Assembly (NCBI RefSeq): GCF_020102855.1
Contig: NZ_JADHZD010000019.1
Location: 1 to 64,000 of the forward strand
Direction: 5' to 3'
DNA from: Nocardioides lacusdianchii
Lineage (GTDB): Bacteria; Actinomycetota; Actinomycetes; Propionibacteriales; Nocardioidaceae
Length of the DNA: 64,000 nt
The notes beneath the pieces were generated by a model. It worked only from the letters and a program-made list of their open reading frames with translations, ran no database searches and was not told the DNA's origin. The translations under genes were made by a program, and so were the position numbers. The stretch's first letter is position 1; each line of letters starts with the position of its first letter. Of the stretch, positions 34,274 through 42,622 are shown piece after piece.

Positions 34274-36030
34274 GCGGCACCGTCCGCTCCAGCAAGGGCC
34301 GAGACGATGCGTTCCACGGCGGCCTCGTCTGCCGGGGGGCAGTAGCTGATGAGCTCGGTGACGGTTCGCGCCGAGGCAAGACCCGCGACCGGGAGGAGGT
34401 CGGCGAGGGAGATGGGTGCGCAGAGCTGGGCGACGAGCCAGGTGTTGCGCAGGCGGCTCATCCGCAGCTCGAGCGACGCCGAGCCTGCCGTCTTGGCGCG
34501 ACTGGTGACGGGGCCTACGACGTTGTTGCGGTCGCGGACCTTGCCGATGACCAGCGCAGAGGGCTTCTTAGTCTTGGCGTGCAGGTCGAGGCCGCGTTGG
34601 ACCAGGGGCGCGTAGTGGGTGCGGATGGGGACGGTGCGGGCCTTGACGCCGTCTCCGGGCACCCGGACGGTAAGGATGGTCTGCTCGCCGTAGGCGACGA
34701 CGGTGGTGAAGCACTCGGGCGTGAGGGCGCGCAGGTCGGTGGCGTCGAGGCCGGCGCCGAGCCCGAGGCCGACGATGAGGCACATGTCTCGGGTGAGCGC
34801 GACTGTGGGCTGGTGCCAGGCGGCGCGGACGTACCAGTCGCATTCCTCGCGGGTGTACGGGGCAGCGACCTTGTGGTGCTCGAGCCGCGCGGGAGCTGTG
34901 GAGGGGTCGATGGCCCGCAGTGCGCGGCGCAGCAGCGACCGGGCAGAGGCCTTGGACCGGTCGGACCAGTGGCACTGGTCGAGCCACTCGTCGAGCAGTC
35001 CGGGCGCGTACAGGTCGTCGAGCGTCAACGGCTCGGCTGCGTCACGACCGTGGCGAGCGGCGACGTAGGTGAGCAACAGGGCGACGTAGGAGCAGGCGCT
35101 CTGGGCGACGCGCGGGTTGTACGGCGCCGTCGCGAAGACCAGCCCGGCGCCGAGCTCAGCGTTGCGGTTCCAGGCCTGCCGGGTGGCCTTCTGGGGCGTG
35201 AACGAAGCGACCCGGGCACGCACCTCGTCGGGGAGGTCAGTACCGGTGGGGAGCACGCGGACAATGCCAGTTCTTGGCGCCCCGGCTTGCTCGGCGCGGA
35301 CCTTTTGGGCGGCCTTTGCGGCTGCGATGCGGGCGCGCCGCGAGGTGGGCTTGGCCGGTGTGGCTGCCTGCTTGCCCGTCTGCACGGGGGACCCGGGGGT
35401 CTGGGTGGAGGACACGTTCGGCTCTCGGTTGGGTGCCTCGGTCAGCGTCCGGATGACATCTGACGGCATCACCGTGCGGGTGTTCTCGATGTGACCATTG
35501 GGAACCTGCCGTGTCAGGGCGGGAAGAAGAGGGCGCAGCCACTCCTTGATGGGCGCGGGTGCCTGGGTGCGGCGTGCCTGGAGGAGGTGAGCGGCCGGTA
35601 TCGGCTGGCTGGCGCCGGCCAGGAAGAAGGCGTCCGGGGCGCCGCGGCGGACTGGGCGCGGGGCAACCGGGTCGAGGTTTCCGGCGGTGCGAGCGAGCTT
35701 GTACAGCGTGTCGCGGTGGGTGGCTTTGGTTCGCGGGCTGGAGAAGGTGGTCCGGGTCAGATGGGCGTTGATGGTCTCGACCCGAAGGAGCTCTCGGAGC
35801 GTCGGCGCCTGGGCGGCGTCCCAGACGTCGGGGTCGGCGAGGTACCCCGCGAGGTGGGAGAGCAGGAGGCGGGCGTGGGCGATGCTGACTGGCTGCGCGC
35901 GACGGACGAGGGACTTGCTGGCAGGGCCGGCGAGTGACCAAGCTGCTTGGTCGAGCCGGGTGGGGGTGAAGTTGCGGATGTAGCCCGCGATAGCGGTCGG
36001 GGTGCCGCGGCGTGGGCGGTCGGCGGTCAT
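34270..36030 (-). CDS. Tyrosine-recombinase-like protein with degenerate active site
   Basis: A 586-residue protein whose C-terminal third recalls the catalytic domain of tyrosine recombinases. GLGLGAGLDATDLRALTP stands where recombinases have GTGLRxxEL, with Asp in place of the first catalytic Arg. RLRNTWLVAQLCAPISLADLLPVAGLASARTVTEL stands where HxLRHTxAT...LGH is expected, with the histidines missing. The N-terminal half is helical, with an Ala/Pro-rich linker about 205-245. Its stop overlaps the start of the transposase gene, so the two products are probably made together. A role in binding element ends or regulating transposition is inference; an unrelated DNA-binding protein with this fold is the alternative. 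Confidence 0.5.
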   Translation of the reverse strand: MTADRPRRGTPTAIAGYIRNFTPTRLDQAAWSLAGPASKSLVRRAQPVSIAHARLLLSHLAGYLADPDVWDAAQAPTLRELLRVETINAHLTRTTFSSPRTKATHRDTLYKLARTAGNLDPVAPRPVRRGAPDAFFLAGASQPIPAAHLLQARRTQAPAPIKEWLRPLLPALTRQVPNGHIENTRTVMPSDVIRTLTEAPNREPNVSSTQTPGSPVQTGKQAATPAKPTSRRARIAAAKAAQKVRAEQAGAPRTGIVRVLPTGTDLPDEVRARVASFTPQKATRQAWNRNAELGAGLVFATAPYNPRVAQSACSYVALLLTYVAARHGRDAAEPLTLDDLYAPGLLDEWLDQCHWSDRSKASARSLLRRALRAIDPSTAPARLEHHKVAAPYTREECDWYVRAAWHQPTVALTRDMCLIVGLGLGAGLDATDLRALTPECFTTVVAYGEQTILTVRVPGDGVKARTVPIRTHYAPLVQRGLDLHAKTKKPSALVIGKVRDRNNVVGPVTSRAKTAGSASLELRMSRLRNTWLVAQLCAPISLADLLPVAGLASARTVTELISYCPPADEAAVERIVSALAGADGAA

Positions 36031-36225
36031 GGGTGGTCCTCGTGGATGGCAGCTTGCCCGCGCGACACCCGGCCGGAGCGGGGTATCGCGGGTCTGGCGC
36101 TGTCCGGCGGAGAGCGCGGCCGCCGTGAGGGCGGGCTGTGGGTGGGAGTTGTGACGGGCGTCAGTTCCAGATGTCGTCGTCCGGGAGGCGCGTGGCTGGT
36201 GTCCTGGGCGGAAGGGTCGGTCGTC

Positions 36226-36537
36226 TCAGCAGCCGTAGAAGGCGGCTGACAGCTGGCCGGCACTGTGTGCCTCGGGGTGGGCTGGCGCCTCGTTGAAGCC
36301 CGAGTCGGGGAGGTCGTAGAGGTCGTGCCAGGCTCCGTGCCAGCCGCACTGGCAGTTGTGGCTGACCTCGATGAGGCCGCTCATGCCGGTTGCCGTGGGG
36401 CCGACGCGGAGGGTGAGCGACACGTTGTCGTTGATGCTGTGAGCGGTGGGCGCCTGCGTGACGATGCCGGCGATGACGGTGCGGAGGGTGAGGCCGCATT
36501 CGGGGCAGGTGGGTCGGATGGCGCTGTTCGGGGTCAT
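36226..36537 (-). CDS. Small zinc-ribbon-like protein (103 aa)
   Basis: A 103-residue protein with two Cys pairs spaced like a zinc ribbon: CPECG (about 10-14) and CQCGWHG (about 63-69), plus a C-terminal FYGC. I do not recognise a family. It starts at ATG 36537, with GGAGACA just upstream. It lies upstream of and in the same direction as the recombinase-like and transposase genes, 195 bp before the former; that gap holds no other convincing gene. It may belong to the same mobile unit or be cargo. Confidence 0.55.
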   Translation of the reverse strand: MTPNSAIRPTCPECGLTLRTVIAGIVTQAPTAHSINDNVSLTLRVGPTATGMSGLIEVSHNCQCGWHGAWHDLYDLPDSGFNEAPAHPEAHSAGQLSAAFYGC

Positions 36538-36664
36538 GGGTGTCTCCGGTTTCGGTCGGTGGCCCGTCCTTCGTTGGGCCGTGCGCCGTCCTTGGTGCTC
36601 GCCGCCGTGAGCGGGTTGATCGGTTTTCCGAACACTGGGCGCCGGCTCGTGGCACCGTGTCCTT

Positions 36665-37201
36665 GTGGTGAAGAGCTACCCCGATGACGTCGTTGGCTGG
36701 CCGGCACCGCGAGGCGGCAAGGACGAGTCCGGGTCCTGGCTCTATGCCCTACCGGACAGGCCTGCCGAGGACTGCGAGGGAAGCGTCGAGGTGTCGGCAG
36801 TGGCGAACTACCAGGCGCTCGCCAGCGAGCTCGAGCGGCTGCGGGCAACCAGGGGTTGGTCGTTGCGGGATCTCGCGCGCGAGGCAGGGGTGTCACTCAG
36901 CGTTGCCGCCGGCGCCCTGTCCGGGTCGGGCTGGCCCCGCTGGACGACGCTGGAAGCCTGCGCCTCAGCGCTTGGGTACGTACTCTCCGTTGCCGGCAGC
37001 AAGGGTGGTGTTGTATCGGCGCTGCTGGAGCTGCTGTACGGCGAGCCCAAGCTCGCTGTTTCACCGATCGCCGCCGAGGTCGTTGTTCGGCCGAACACTC
37101 TCTACGACCTACGAAAACTCGGCAGGACTCCGTCATCCTCGACTGTGTTTGCCTTGGTGGCGTCGCTGGCGAGCGAGGTCCAGCTGGTTCCTCAGACGTG
37201 A
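36665..37201 (+). CDS. Regulator with two helix-turn-helix segments
   Basis: A 178-residue protein. Residues about 52-92 form an XRE-type HTH (SLRDLAREAGVSLSVAAGALSG, then WTTLEACASALGY). A second HTH-like stretch occurs at about 132-165 (SPIAAEVVVRPNTLYDLRKLGRTPSSSTVFAL). Two tandem HTH segments in one short protein are unusual. The start is GTG 36665 (or GTG 36668, the next codon). It is divergent from the zinc-ribbon gene and followed after about 110 bp by the anti-sigma-like/sigma pair, which it may regulate. Confidence 0.65.
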   Translation: MVKSYPDDVVGWPAPRGGKDESGSWLYALPDRPAEDCEGSVEVSAVANYQALASELERLRATRGWSLRDLAREAGVSLSVAAGALSGSGWPRWTTLEACASALGYVLSVAGSKGGVVSALLELLYGEPKLAVSPIAAEVVVRPNTLYDLRKLGRTPSSSTVFALVASLASEVQLVPQT

Positions 37202-37309
37202 CGAGTCCCGCGCCACCTTCGTGGAAGGTCATCGTTGATCAAGGACAACGGCGTGGCCCCGGATTCGTCTGTGTCAGTGACAGCATCCGAACGAAACACT
37301 GGAGCAGCG

Positions 37310-38152
37310 ATGGACCTCATGGACCGCTTTGAGCAGGCCACGTCCGGCGGGCCGGCGCATCGACCCCTCGAGGACCGGCTCGTTGCCGGCCGCCGTGCGC
37401 AGGCACGACGGCGGATCACCCGCACCGTCAGCGCGGTGGCTGCAACGACTGCTGTCGTAGGCGTCGCATGGGCGCTCCAACCCGGCGCCGATCCGTCCTC
37501 CGGCGACGGCATCGTTGCTTCCGACGCGAGCGCGACCCCAGACCCAGTCGTGAATAGCGACCTGAGCGACGGTGTCGTGCCACCCCCGCCCACCGTGCTG
37601 TTCGGGTACGACCTGAACACCGCAAGGCTGGAAATCGCCCCCGGCGTCACCGTCGTGCGCCAGGTCGACGACCCGGTTCCGAACGACGCCGTGACCTCGG
37701 CCGCTGCGGTGGTGACCTACGAGGGCGAGCGGAAGTGGGTGATGGCCGCCGTCGTGCGAGGCCAGTCCGGATGGGCCTCCGACCTGGTCGCCACATCAGG
37801 GCGCTCGTTCGAACAGTGGGTGCGCGAGCTCACCGTGCTCAACACGAGAGGAATGTTCAGCAACGGCCCGTATGAACCCGGCTGGGTGACTCTCGACGCC
37901 GCAGGCATGCTCACCGCCAACGACGGCGTGACCATTGTCGAACAATCGAGCCCGGCCCGCATCGACCAGGCACCCGCCAACGCTCCCAGTGCGGCCGGCA
38001 CCATCGAAGTCGACGGAGCCCGGCTGTGCGTCGTGGCACGCAAGCTCCCCGGCGAGGACGCCGACATCACCTACCTTGCGGAGACCGAGCACCGCGGCTG
38101 TGGAGACGCCGTCCCCGGCATCGACTACCCGGGCGCCCCGGACGCCTCATGA
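37310..38152 (+). CDS. Anti-sigma-like single-pass membrane protein
   Basis: A 280-residue protein starting at ATG 37310 (MDLMDRFEQATSGG), with GGAG just upstream; an upstream in-frame GTG gives 305 residues without a better site. A short basic cytoplasmic part (RRAQARRRITR) precedes one membrane segment (TVSAVAATTAVVGVAWAL, about 40-58). A Ser/Asp/Pro-rich linker and an extracytoplasmic beta-rich domain ending CGDAVPGIDYPG follow. It overlaps the sigma factor gene by four bases. Position, topology and coupling suggest it controls that sigma factor, but the cytoplasmic part is shorter than a classical ZAS anti-sigma domain, so this is inference. Confidence 0.6.
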   Translation: MDLMDRFEQATSGGPAHRPLEDRLVAGRRAQARRRITRTVSAVAATTAVVGVAWALQPGADPSSGDGIVASDASATPDPVVNSDLSDGVVPPPPTVLFGYDLNTARLEIAPGVTVVRQVDDPVPNDAVTSAAAVVTYEGERKWVMAAVVRGQSGWASDLVATSGRSFEQWVRELTVLNTRGMFSNGPYEPGWVTLDAAGMLTANDGVTIVEQSSPARIDQAPANAPSAAGTIEVDGARLCVVARKLPGEDADITYLAETEHRGCGDAVPGIDYPGAPDAS

Positions 38153-38712
38153 AGCGTGCTGAACACGAGGCCTCCTACTCTGCGTTCGTCGTCTCACGAC
38201 AAGACCACCTCCGGCGCATCGCGTACGCGCTGTGCGGCAGTTGGCACGACGCCGACGACCTCCTGCAGGTCGCATTGACGAAGCTGTACACCGCCTGGCC
38301 CCGTGTCGCCGACGGGAATCCCGAGGCGTACGTTCGTAGCATCCTGATGCGCGCCAACATCGACGCCTACCGTCTGCGCGGCCGCCGAGTCCGCACCGCT
38401 CGCCTCGACGCAGCCGGCGATCCAGCTGCCGCCACGGGGCTGCCGGTCGATGAACGCGACGCACTCGTCCAAGGCGTTCAGCGACTTCCCGAGATGCAAC
38501 GCAAGGTCGTCGTCCTCCGCCACTGGCTCGGCCTCGACGTCCACGAGACCGCGCGTGAGCTCGGCATCTCCGAAGGTACCGTGAAGAGCCACTCATCCCG
38601 AGGCCTAGCAGCGCTCCGCCGCCTGCTCGAACCTGACTGTGACGAGGGCCGGCCAGCTGGCCCTGCACGCGCCGATCGTGAACGCGCTGGAGTGACTCAC
38701 CCCTCCTCATGA
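38149..38712 (+). CDS. SigE-family ECF RNA polymerase sigma factor
   Basis: A 187-residue extracytoplasmic-function sigma factor of the actinobacterial SigE group. Region 2 reads HLRRIAYALCGSWHDADDLLQVALTKLYTAWPRV (about 20-53), and region 4 has the HTH ETARELGISEGTVKSHSSRGLAAL (about 133-156), preceded by LPEMQRKVVVLRHWLGL. It directs RNA polymerase to a small regulon, probably in response to an envelope signal sensed by the upstream partner. ATG 38149 overlaps the stop of that gene, giving coupled synthesis. After the stop there are about 280 bp without a gene. Confidence 0.9.
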   Translation: MKRAEHEASYSAFVVSRQDHLRRIAYALCGSWHDADDLLQVALTKLYTAWPRVADGNPEAYVRSILMRANIDAYRLRGRRVRTARLDAAGDPAAATGLPVDERDALVQGVQRLPEMQRKVVVLRHWLGLDVHETARELGISEGTVKSHSSRGLAALRRLLEPDCDEGRPAGPARADRERAGVTHPSS

Positions 38713-38894
38713 GGACCGCAGGGTCCACAGGTCCGACCCGGGCCCATCACAAGCACGTCGTTCTGCCGGTAGCCCATTGGCCTTGCAGAAGTGTTGGTCA
38801 CGGCGGCGAAATCGTGCTGGGCGGGGTCCAACGAGCACGCCTCGGGATCACTTTGACCTGCCGTTTCCTCTTTTCGTCACCACCTCGCCAACTG

Positions 38895-38926
38895 ATCGGG
38901 CCGGTCCTTCCTGGGACCGGCCCGAT
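38895..38926. terminator. Intergenic hairpin before the DsbA-like gene
   Basis: ATCGGGCCGGTCC (38895-38907) pairs perfectly with 38914-38926 around TTCCTG. It probably ends transcription from the sigma factor side. The rest of 38713-38990 shows no gene or RNA that I can support; its slightly T-rich stretch at 38860-38885 may mark the right edge of the accessory block. Confidence 0.6.
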
Positions 38927-38990
38927 CTGCACGTGTCGGGCGCGTCGAGGGGCTAACGTCCGGGGCTCCACCCCGGAGTGAGGACGCCCC

Positions 38991-39794
38991 ATGACACCGC
39001 CCGACGACATCCCTCCGGCCGTGCCGCACGGCCACCCCGAGCTGGACCACAGGGCAGCGCCGGGGCGGGGAATCAGCGTGAGAGGCCTGGTCATCGGAGC
39101 GGTGGTGGGCCTCGTCCTGCTGATCGTCCTCCCGATCGGGGTGTACGCCGCGCTGACGGCGGGCAACGAGGACACCGCGACCGACCCGGCCGCGAGCGCG
39201 TCGCCGACGGTCGAGCCCCCGGTCGTGGAGGGGCCGGCGGACGGACCGCCCGCGGGAGCGAGCGCGGACTTCGGCCTCGTCCTGGGGGATCCCTCGGCAC
39301 CGCGGACCGTCGTGATCTACGAGGACTTCCTCTGCCCCTTCTGCGGACAGCTCCAGCAGGAGGTCGGCGACCGGCTCGACGCCGCGATCGACGCAGGAGA
39401 CGTGACGGTCGAGTACCGGCCGCTCGGCTTCCTCGAGCGCATCAGCGACTACTCGCCGGAGTCGGCCAACGCGCTCGCGGTGGTGCTGGACGCGGAGGGC
39501 CCCGAGGTCGCCGCCGAGCTCCGCGCCCTCCTCTTCGAGGACCAGCCCTCGGAGACCGGTCCCTTCCCCGACAGCGACGACCTCGTCGCCCTGGCGGTGG
39601 AGGCCGGCGCCGACGAGGCACGTGTGCGACCCGGGATCGAGTCGATGGCCTTCGAGGCGTGGGTGAGCGAGGCGACCGAGACCGCCCTGCAGGACGGCAT
39701 CACCTCGATCCCCGCCGTCCTCGTCGACGGCGAGACGGTCGAGGGTCAGACCCTCGACGACATCGTCGCGGCCGTGCTGGGCACGTCCGGCTGA
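38991..39794 (+). CDS. Membrane-anchored DsbA-like thiol-disulfide oxidoreductase
   Basis: A 267-residue protein with an N-terminal cytoplasmic tail, one membrane anchor (LVIGAVVGLVLLIVLPIGVYAAL, about 32-54), a Pro/Ala-rich linker and an extracytoplasmic thioredoxin-fold domain. The active site is CPFC in YEDFLCPFCGQL (about 107-118), the late cis-proline is in SIPAVLVDG. It belongs to the DsbA-like Thioredoxin_4 group, which oxidises or isomerises disulfides in exported proteins. The adjacent convergent gene encodes a secreted protease that could be a client. Start ATG 38991. Confidence 0.9.
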   Translation: MTPPDDIPPAVPHGHPELDHRAAPGRGISVRGLVIGAVVGLVLLIVLPIGVYAALTAGNEDTATDPAASASPTVEPPVVEGPADGPPAGASADFGLVLGDPSAPRTVVIYEDFLCPFCGQLQQEVGDRLDAAIDAGDVTVEYRPLGFLERISDYSPESANALAVVLDAEGPEVAAELRALLFEDQPSETGPFPDSDDLVALAVEAGADEARVRPGIESMAFEAWVSEATETALQDGITSIPAVLVDGETVEGQTLDDIVAAVLGTSG

Positions 39795-39812
39795 GCCCCC
39801 AGGGTCAGTCGC

Positions 39813-41225
39813 TCAGCGGTCCCACACCCAGCGCACCGGCGCTTCGGGGCCCAGCAGGCTGGTCCGTGCAGCACCGCGGACGTACTCCGTCTCACCGGTG
39901 CACCCGCCCGCGCCGGCGCCGAGCTTCACCAGGCCGGTCAGGTCGCCCCGGTTGAAGCGGTCGCGGAAGCGGTTCGTGCCGCCGCCGACCGAGGGGTACA
40001 TGACGAGCCGCCGGTCGCCGACGTGGCTGAGCCCCACCACGTGACCGACCTCGTGGAGCATGACCTCGCGCCACATCCGTCGCAGCTCGGCGGGCGGGCG
40101 GCGGAAGGACTCCGTGTCGAGGAGGACCGCCCCCAGCATCCGCTGGCCGTTGCTCATCGCGGAGCCACCGATCCCGACGGTGCTGCCCGCGAGCATGGGC
40201 ACCTGCTTCGCGGAGGCCCACGCCACGATGATGTCGATCCCGTCGGGGTAGTCGGGATAGCCACCGGGGCGCGGCAGGTGCGACGTGGTGCCGGCGGAGG
40301 CGAACCTCAGGCCGGTGGCCGCCGACACCTCACGCAGCGCGTGGCGCAGGTCGGCCTTCCCGCCCTTGCGCATCCGCGCTGGGTTGACGGCGTACCGGAT
40401 CGGCGTGCAGGCGTTCCACCGCGAGCTGCCGCCGAGCAGGGCGTGCTGGGTCGAGCCCGTCGGACGGTAGCCCCGACGCACCTTCAGCGAGCCCGGACCG
40501 CTCGAGGCCTCGGTCAGCAGGGTGGTGGCGGGCGCGTGGACGCGGAAGGTGTGGCTGCCGACCCAGTAGGTCGGCACCGGGACGGAGAAGGCGCCGGAGG
40601 CCGACGAGCGACCGGTCGCGACGTCGACCCACTCACCGTCGCGGGCGCGGACCTGGACCACGACCACGCGCTCACCGCCGGAGATGGTGCCGGTGACCCG
40701 CTGCGACGCAGCACCCGCGGTGACCGTACGCGGCGCAGGCAGGTCGGCATCCAGGGCAGAGGCGAAGCGACCGACGGCGACCCGGTAGGACCCGTCGCCG
40801 AGGAAACGTCCGGACGGGTCGAGCGCCTCGGCCGAGAAGTGGTCGGTCCCCGGCTCACCCACCGGCATGGCCACCTGTGCGGAGAGCGCACCGGGGGCGA
40901 GGGTGACGGTGGCGAAGGCGATCGAGTCGCCCCAGGGGTCGTCGCGCGTGACCGGTCGCGCGAAGGTCACCGTGACCGGGCGGAAGAGGTCGTCCCCCGT
41001 CGCGGTCGCCACGAGGGTCGCGCCCGGGGTGGTCGAGGTCTCGGTCGGCCAGGTGAAGCGGACGCGGGGCTCGAGCCAGCCGTCGCCGTCGGTGTCGAAG
41101 GCGGCGCACGCGGGGTTCGACGGGTCGAGATAGGGGTCGCACTCCTCGCTCGCGGCAGCGGCCGTCACGGCCACGAGGGGCAGCAGGCTCGCCGTGAGCA
41201 GTGTGAGAGTCCAACGCTTGAGCAC
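39813..41225 (-). CDS. Secreted matrixin-type zinc metalloprotease
   Basis: A 470-residue exported protein. It starts at GTG 41225 (MLKRWTLTLLTASLLPLVAVTAAAAS, a clear signal peptide) with AGGGGGA upstream. The N-terminal half is beta-rich, with Ig-like segments. The C-terminal domain has the extended zinc motif HEVGHVVGLSHV (HExxHxxGxxH) and a following VMYPS Met-turn, as in matrixin/astacin-type metzincins. It therefore should act outside the cell as a zinc endopeptidase or is activated there. CDPYLDPSNPAC and other cysteines could form disulfides made by the neighbouring DsbA-like protein, with which it converges. Confidence 0.85.
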   Translation of the reverse strand: MLKRWTLTLLTASLLPLVAVTAAAASEECDPYLDPSNPACAAFDTDGDGWLEPRVRFTWPTETSTTPGATLVATATGDDLFRPVTVTFARPVTRDDPWGDSIAFATVTLAPGALSAQVAMPVGEPGTDHFSAEALDPSGRFLGDGSYRVAVGRFASALDADLPAPRTVTAGAASQRVTGTISGGERVVVVQVRARDGEWVDVATGRSSASGAFSVPVPTYWVGSHTFRVHAPATTLLTEASSGPGSLKVRRGYRPTGSTQHALLGGSSRWNACTPIRYAVNPARMRKGGKADLRHALREVSAATGLRFASAGTTSHLPRPGGYPDYPDGIDIIVAWASAKQVPMLAGSTVGIGGSAMSNGQRMLGAVLLDTESFRRPPAELRRMWREVMLHEVGHVVGLSHVGDRRLVMYPSVGGGTNRFRDRFNRGDLTGLVKLGAGAGGCTGETEYVRGAARTSLLGPEAPVRWVWDR

Positions 41226-41423
41226 ACGTCCCCCTAGTGATGAGCGGGCCGAGGATGGCCCCCGGAAGTGTCCTCGACGCAGAACGGCGTCCGCAGCAGA
41301 ACGGCAGGAAGTGCCCCCCGGTTCGGTACGCCACCGGCTGACCGGCCCCTCCGTCGGGCCCTTCGGCACTGGGCGACGACATGCCCCCGGGCGCAGTCTG
41401 GAAGCACCTGTTGGAGGTGCGTC

Positions 41424-42056
41424 ATGGGACGGATGTGGAGCGGCGTCGTCGCCGCCGTCGCGGTGCTTGCCCTGGTGGTCGCGGCGGTGGCGCTCCTCCG
41501 CGACGACGACGGCTCGATGCCGCACCGCGACGCTCGCGCCTGGTCGATGGGCGGCGGGATGGGCCACGACACGTGGAGCACCGACGACGAGGCCGGCTTC
41601 CTCCGCGAGATGGTCGCCCACCACCGCGAGGCGATCGAGACGGCCGGTGAGCTGGCCCGGTCCGAACGCCCGGCGATGCGCGCACTCGGGGCGCGCATCG
41701 TCTCCTCCCAGACCGCGCAGGTCGAGCAGATGGGGGCCTGGCTCGACGAGTGGTACGCCGACGACCCGGTGGACACGGCGTACGAGCCAATGATGCGCGA
41801 CCTCTCGGGGCTCAGCGATGACCGGCTCGACCGGACCTTCCTCGAGGACATGGTTGGGCACCACATGGCCGCGGTGATGATGTCGCAGCGCCTGCTGGTC
41901 CACGGGGCCGCCGAGAACGACGAGGTGGCCGACCTCGCGCGCACCATCCGCACCGAGCAGGTGCGCGAGATCCGTTGGATGAGCGAGCGCCTGTCGACGT
42001 GGTTCGGTGTCAGCGCCGCCCACGGCCGCATGATGGGCTGCCCCGGTCTGGCCTGA
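41424..42056 (+). CDS. DUF305 membrane-anchored protein
   Basis: A 210-residue DUF305 protein. One N-terminal membrane segment (VVAAVAVLALVVAAVALL) is followed by two copies of the four-helix-bundle hallmark: FLREMVAHHREAIETAGEL (about 59-77) and FLEDMVGHHMAAVMMSQRL (about 140-158), each with an M.xHH motif. The C-terminus is MMGCPGLA. DUF305 proteins are often found with copper-handling genes, and the His/Met content suits a metal role, but this is inference. ATG 41424 has GGAGGTG upstream. A second DUF305 protein is encoded 570 bp downstream. Confidence 0.85.
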   Translation: MGRMWSGVVAAVAVLALVVAAVALLRDDDGSMPHRDARAWSMGGGMGHDTWSTDDEAGFLREMVAHHREAIETAGELARSERPAMRALGARIVSSQTAQVEQMGAWLDEWYADDPVDTAYEPMMRDLSGLSDDRLDRTFLEDMVGHHMAAVMMSQRLLVHGAAENDEVADLARTIRTEQVREIRWMSERLSTWFGVSAAHGRMMGCPGLA

Positions 42057-42094
42057 CGCTCCCGGCTGGAGCGGCGCCCGTAGCATCGGAGTCG

Positions 42095-42529
42095 ATGAGC
42101 CGCCCGACCCCCGCCCCGCACCGCGCCGCCCTCGCGGCGCTGGTCGCGGCGCTCGTGGTCGGCATCCTCGGGATGCACGCGCTCACGCTCCACGGCCCGT
42201 CGTCGGAGGCGTACGCCGCCGCCCCGGCCGCGGCGCAGGGGGACCACGCCGCCGGTCACGGCGACACCCGCGGGTCCCCGACGGGCGCGGCCGCCACCTC
42301 GGCGCCCCAGGAGGGGTTGGGCCACCACGCCGACCACCTGCTCATGCTGTGTGCCGCCATGCTGGCCGTCGCCGCCCTGCTGCTCCTTGCGGGCCTGCTG
42401 GTCCGCATCGTGCGCCCGGTCAGGCTCGTCGGGGCCTTCGCGCCCCTCGCACCCACCGCGACCGTCCTTTCCTGGGTGCGTGCCACCGGCCCACCGCCGG
42501 CGTGGCAGTTCTCCGTCATCAGGTGCTGA
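42095..42529 (+). CDS. Small His-rich membrane protein (DUF6153-like)
   Basis: A 144-residue protein with an N-terminal hydrophobic segment (AALAALVAALVVGILGMHAL), a His/Ala/Gly-rich extracytoplasmic part (GDHAAGHGDTRG ... GLGHHADHLLMLC) and a second membrane segment (AMLAVAALLLLAGLLV), ending VIRC. It looks like the small actinobacterial family listed as DUF6153, found near copper-related genes; the assignment is from memory of the layout and is moderate. ATG 42095 follows a TAGCAT -10-like hexamer by eight bases. It sits between two DUF305 genes. Confidence 0.65.
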   Translation: MSRPTPAPHRAALAALVAALVVGILGMHALTLHGPSSEAYAAAPAAAQGDHAAGHGDTRGSPTGAAATSAPQEGLGHHADHLLMLCAAMLAVAALLLLAGLLVRIVRPVRLVGAFAPLAPTATVLSWVRATGPPPAWQFSVIRC

Positions 42530-42622
42530 TCGGCGTACGCCGCGGCTGCCCTGCGACCCGTCCGGGCGCACGTGCGGCTGCTGCTTGCCCGCCCTTCCCA
42601 CGAGACCTGGAGAACGCCTGAC

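Noticed and set aside
36031-36225. A small minus-strand gene between the zinc-ribbon and recombinase-like genes
   Set aside because: The only frame gives a Pro/Ser/Arg low-complexity product without a ribosome binding site.
32440-36665. Terminal inverted repeats of the transposase element
   Set aside because: TTCCGACACTTCGGCG (minus strand, near 32505) and TTCCGAACACTGGGCG (near 36627) match at only about 11 of 16 positions, too weak to claim as ends.
32284-38990. A tRNA-Ser-integrated genomic island with a direct repeat of the tRNA 3' end
   Set aside because: I looked for a second copy of the last 20 or so bases of the tRNA in the block to the right and found none, and the recombinase-like protein lacks the catalytic residues of an integrase. 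The block is accessory, but tRNA-site integration is unsupported.
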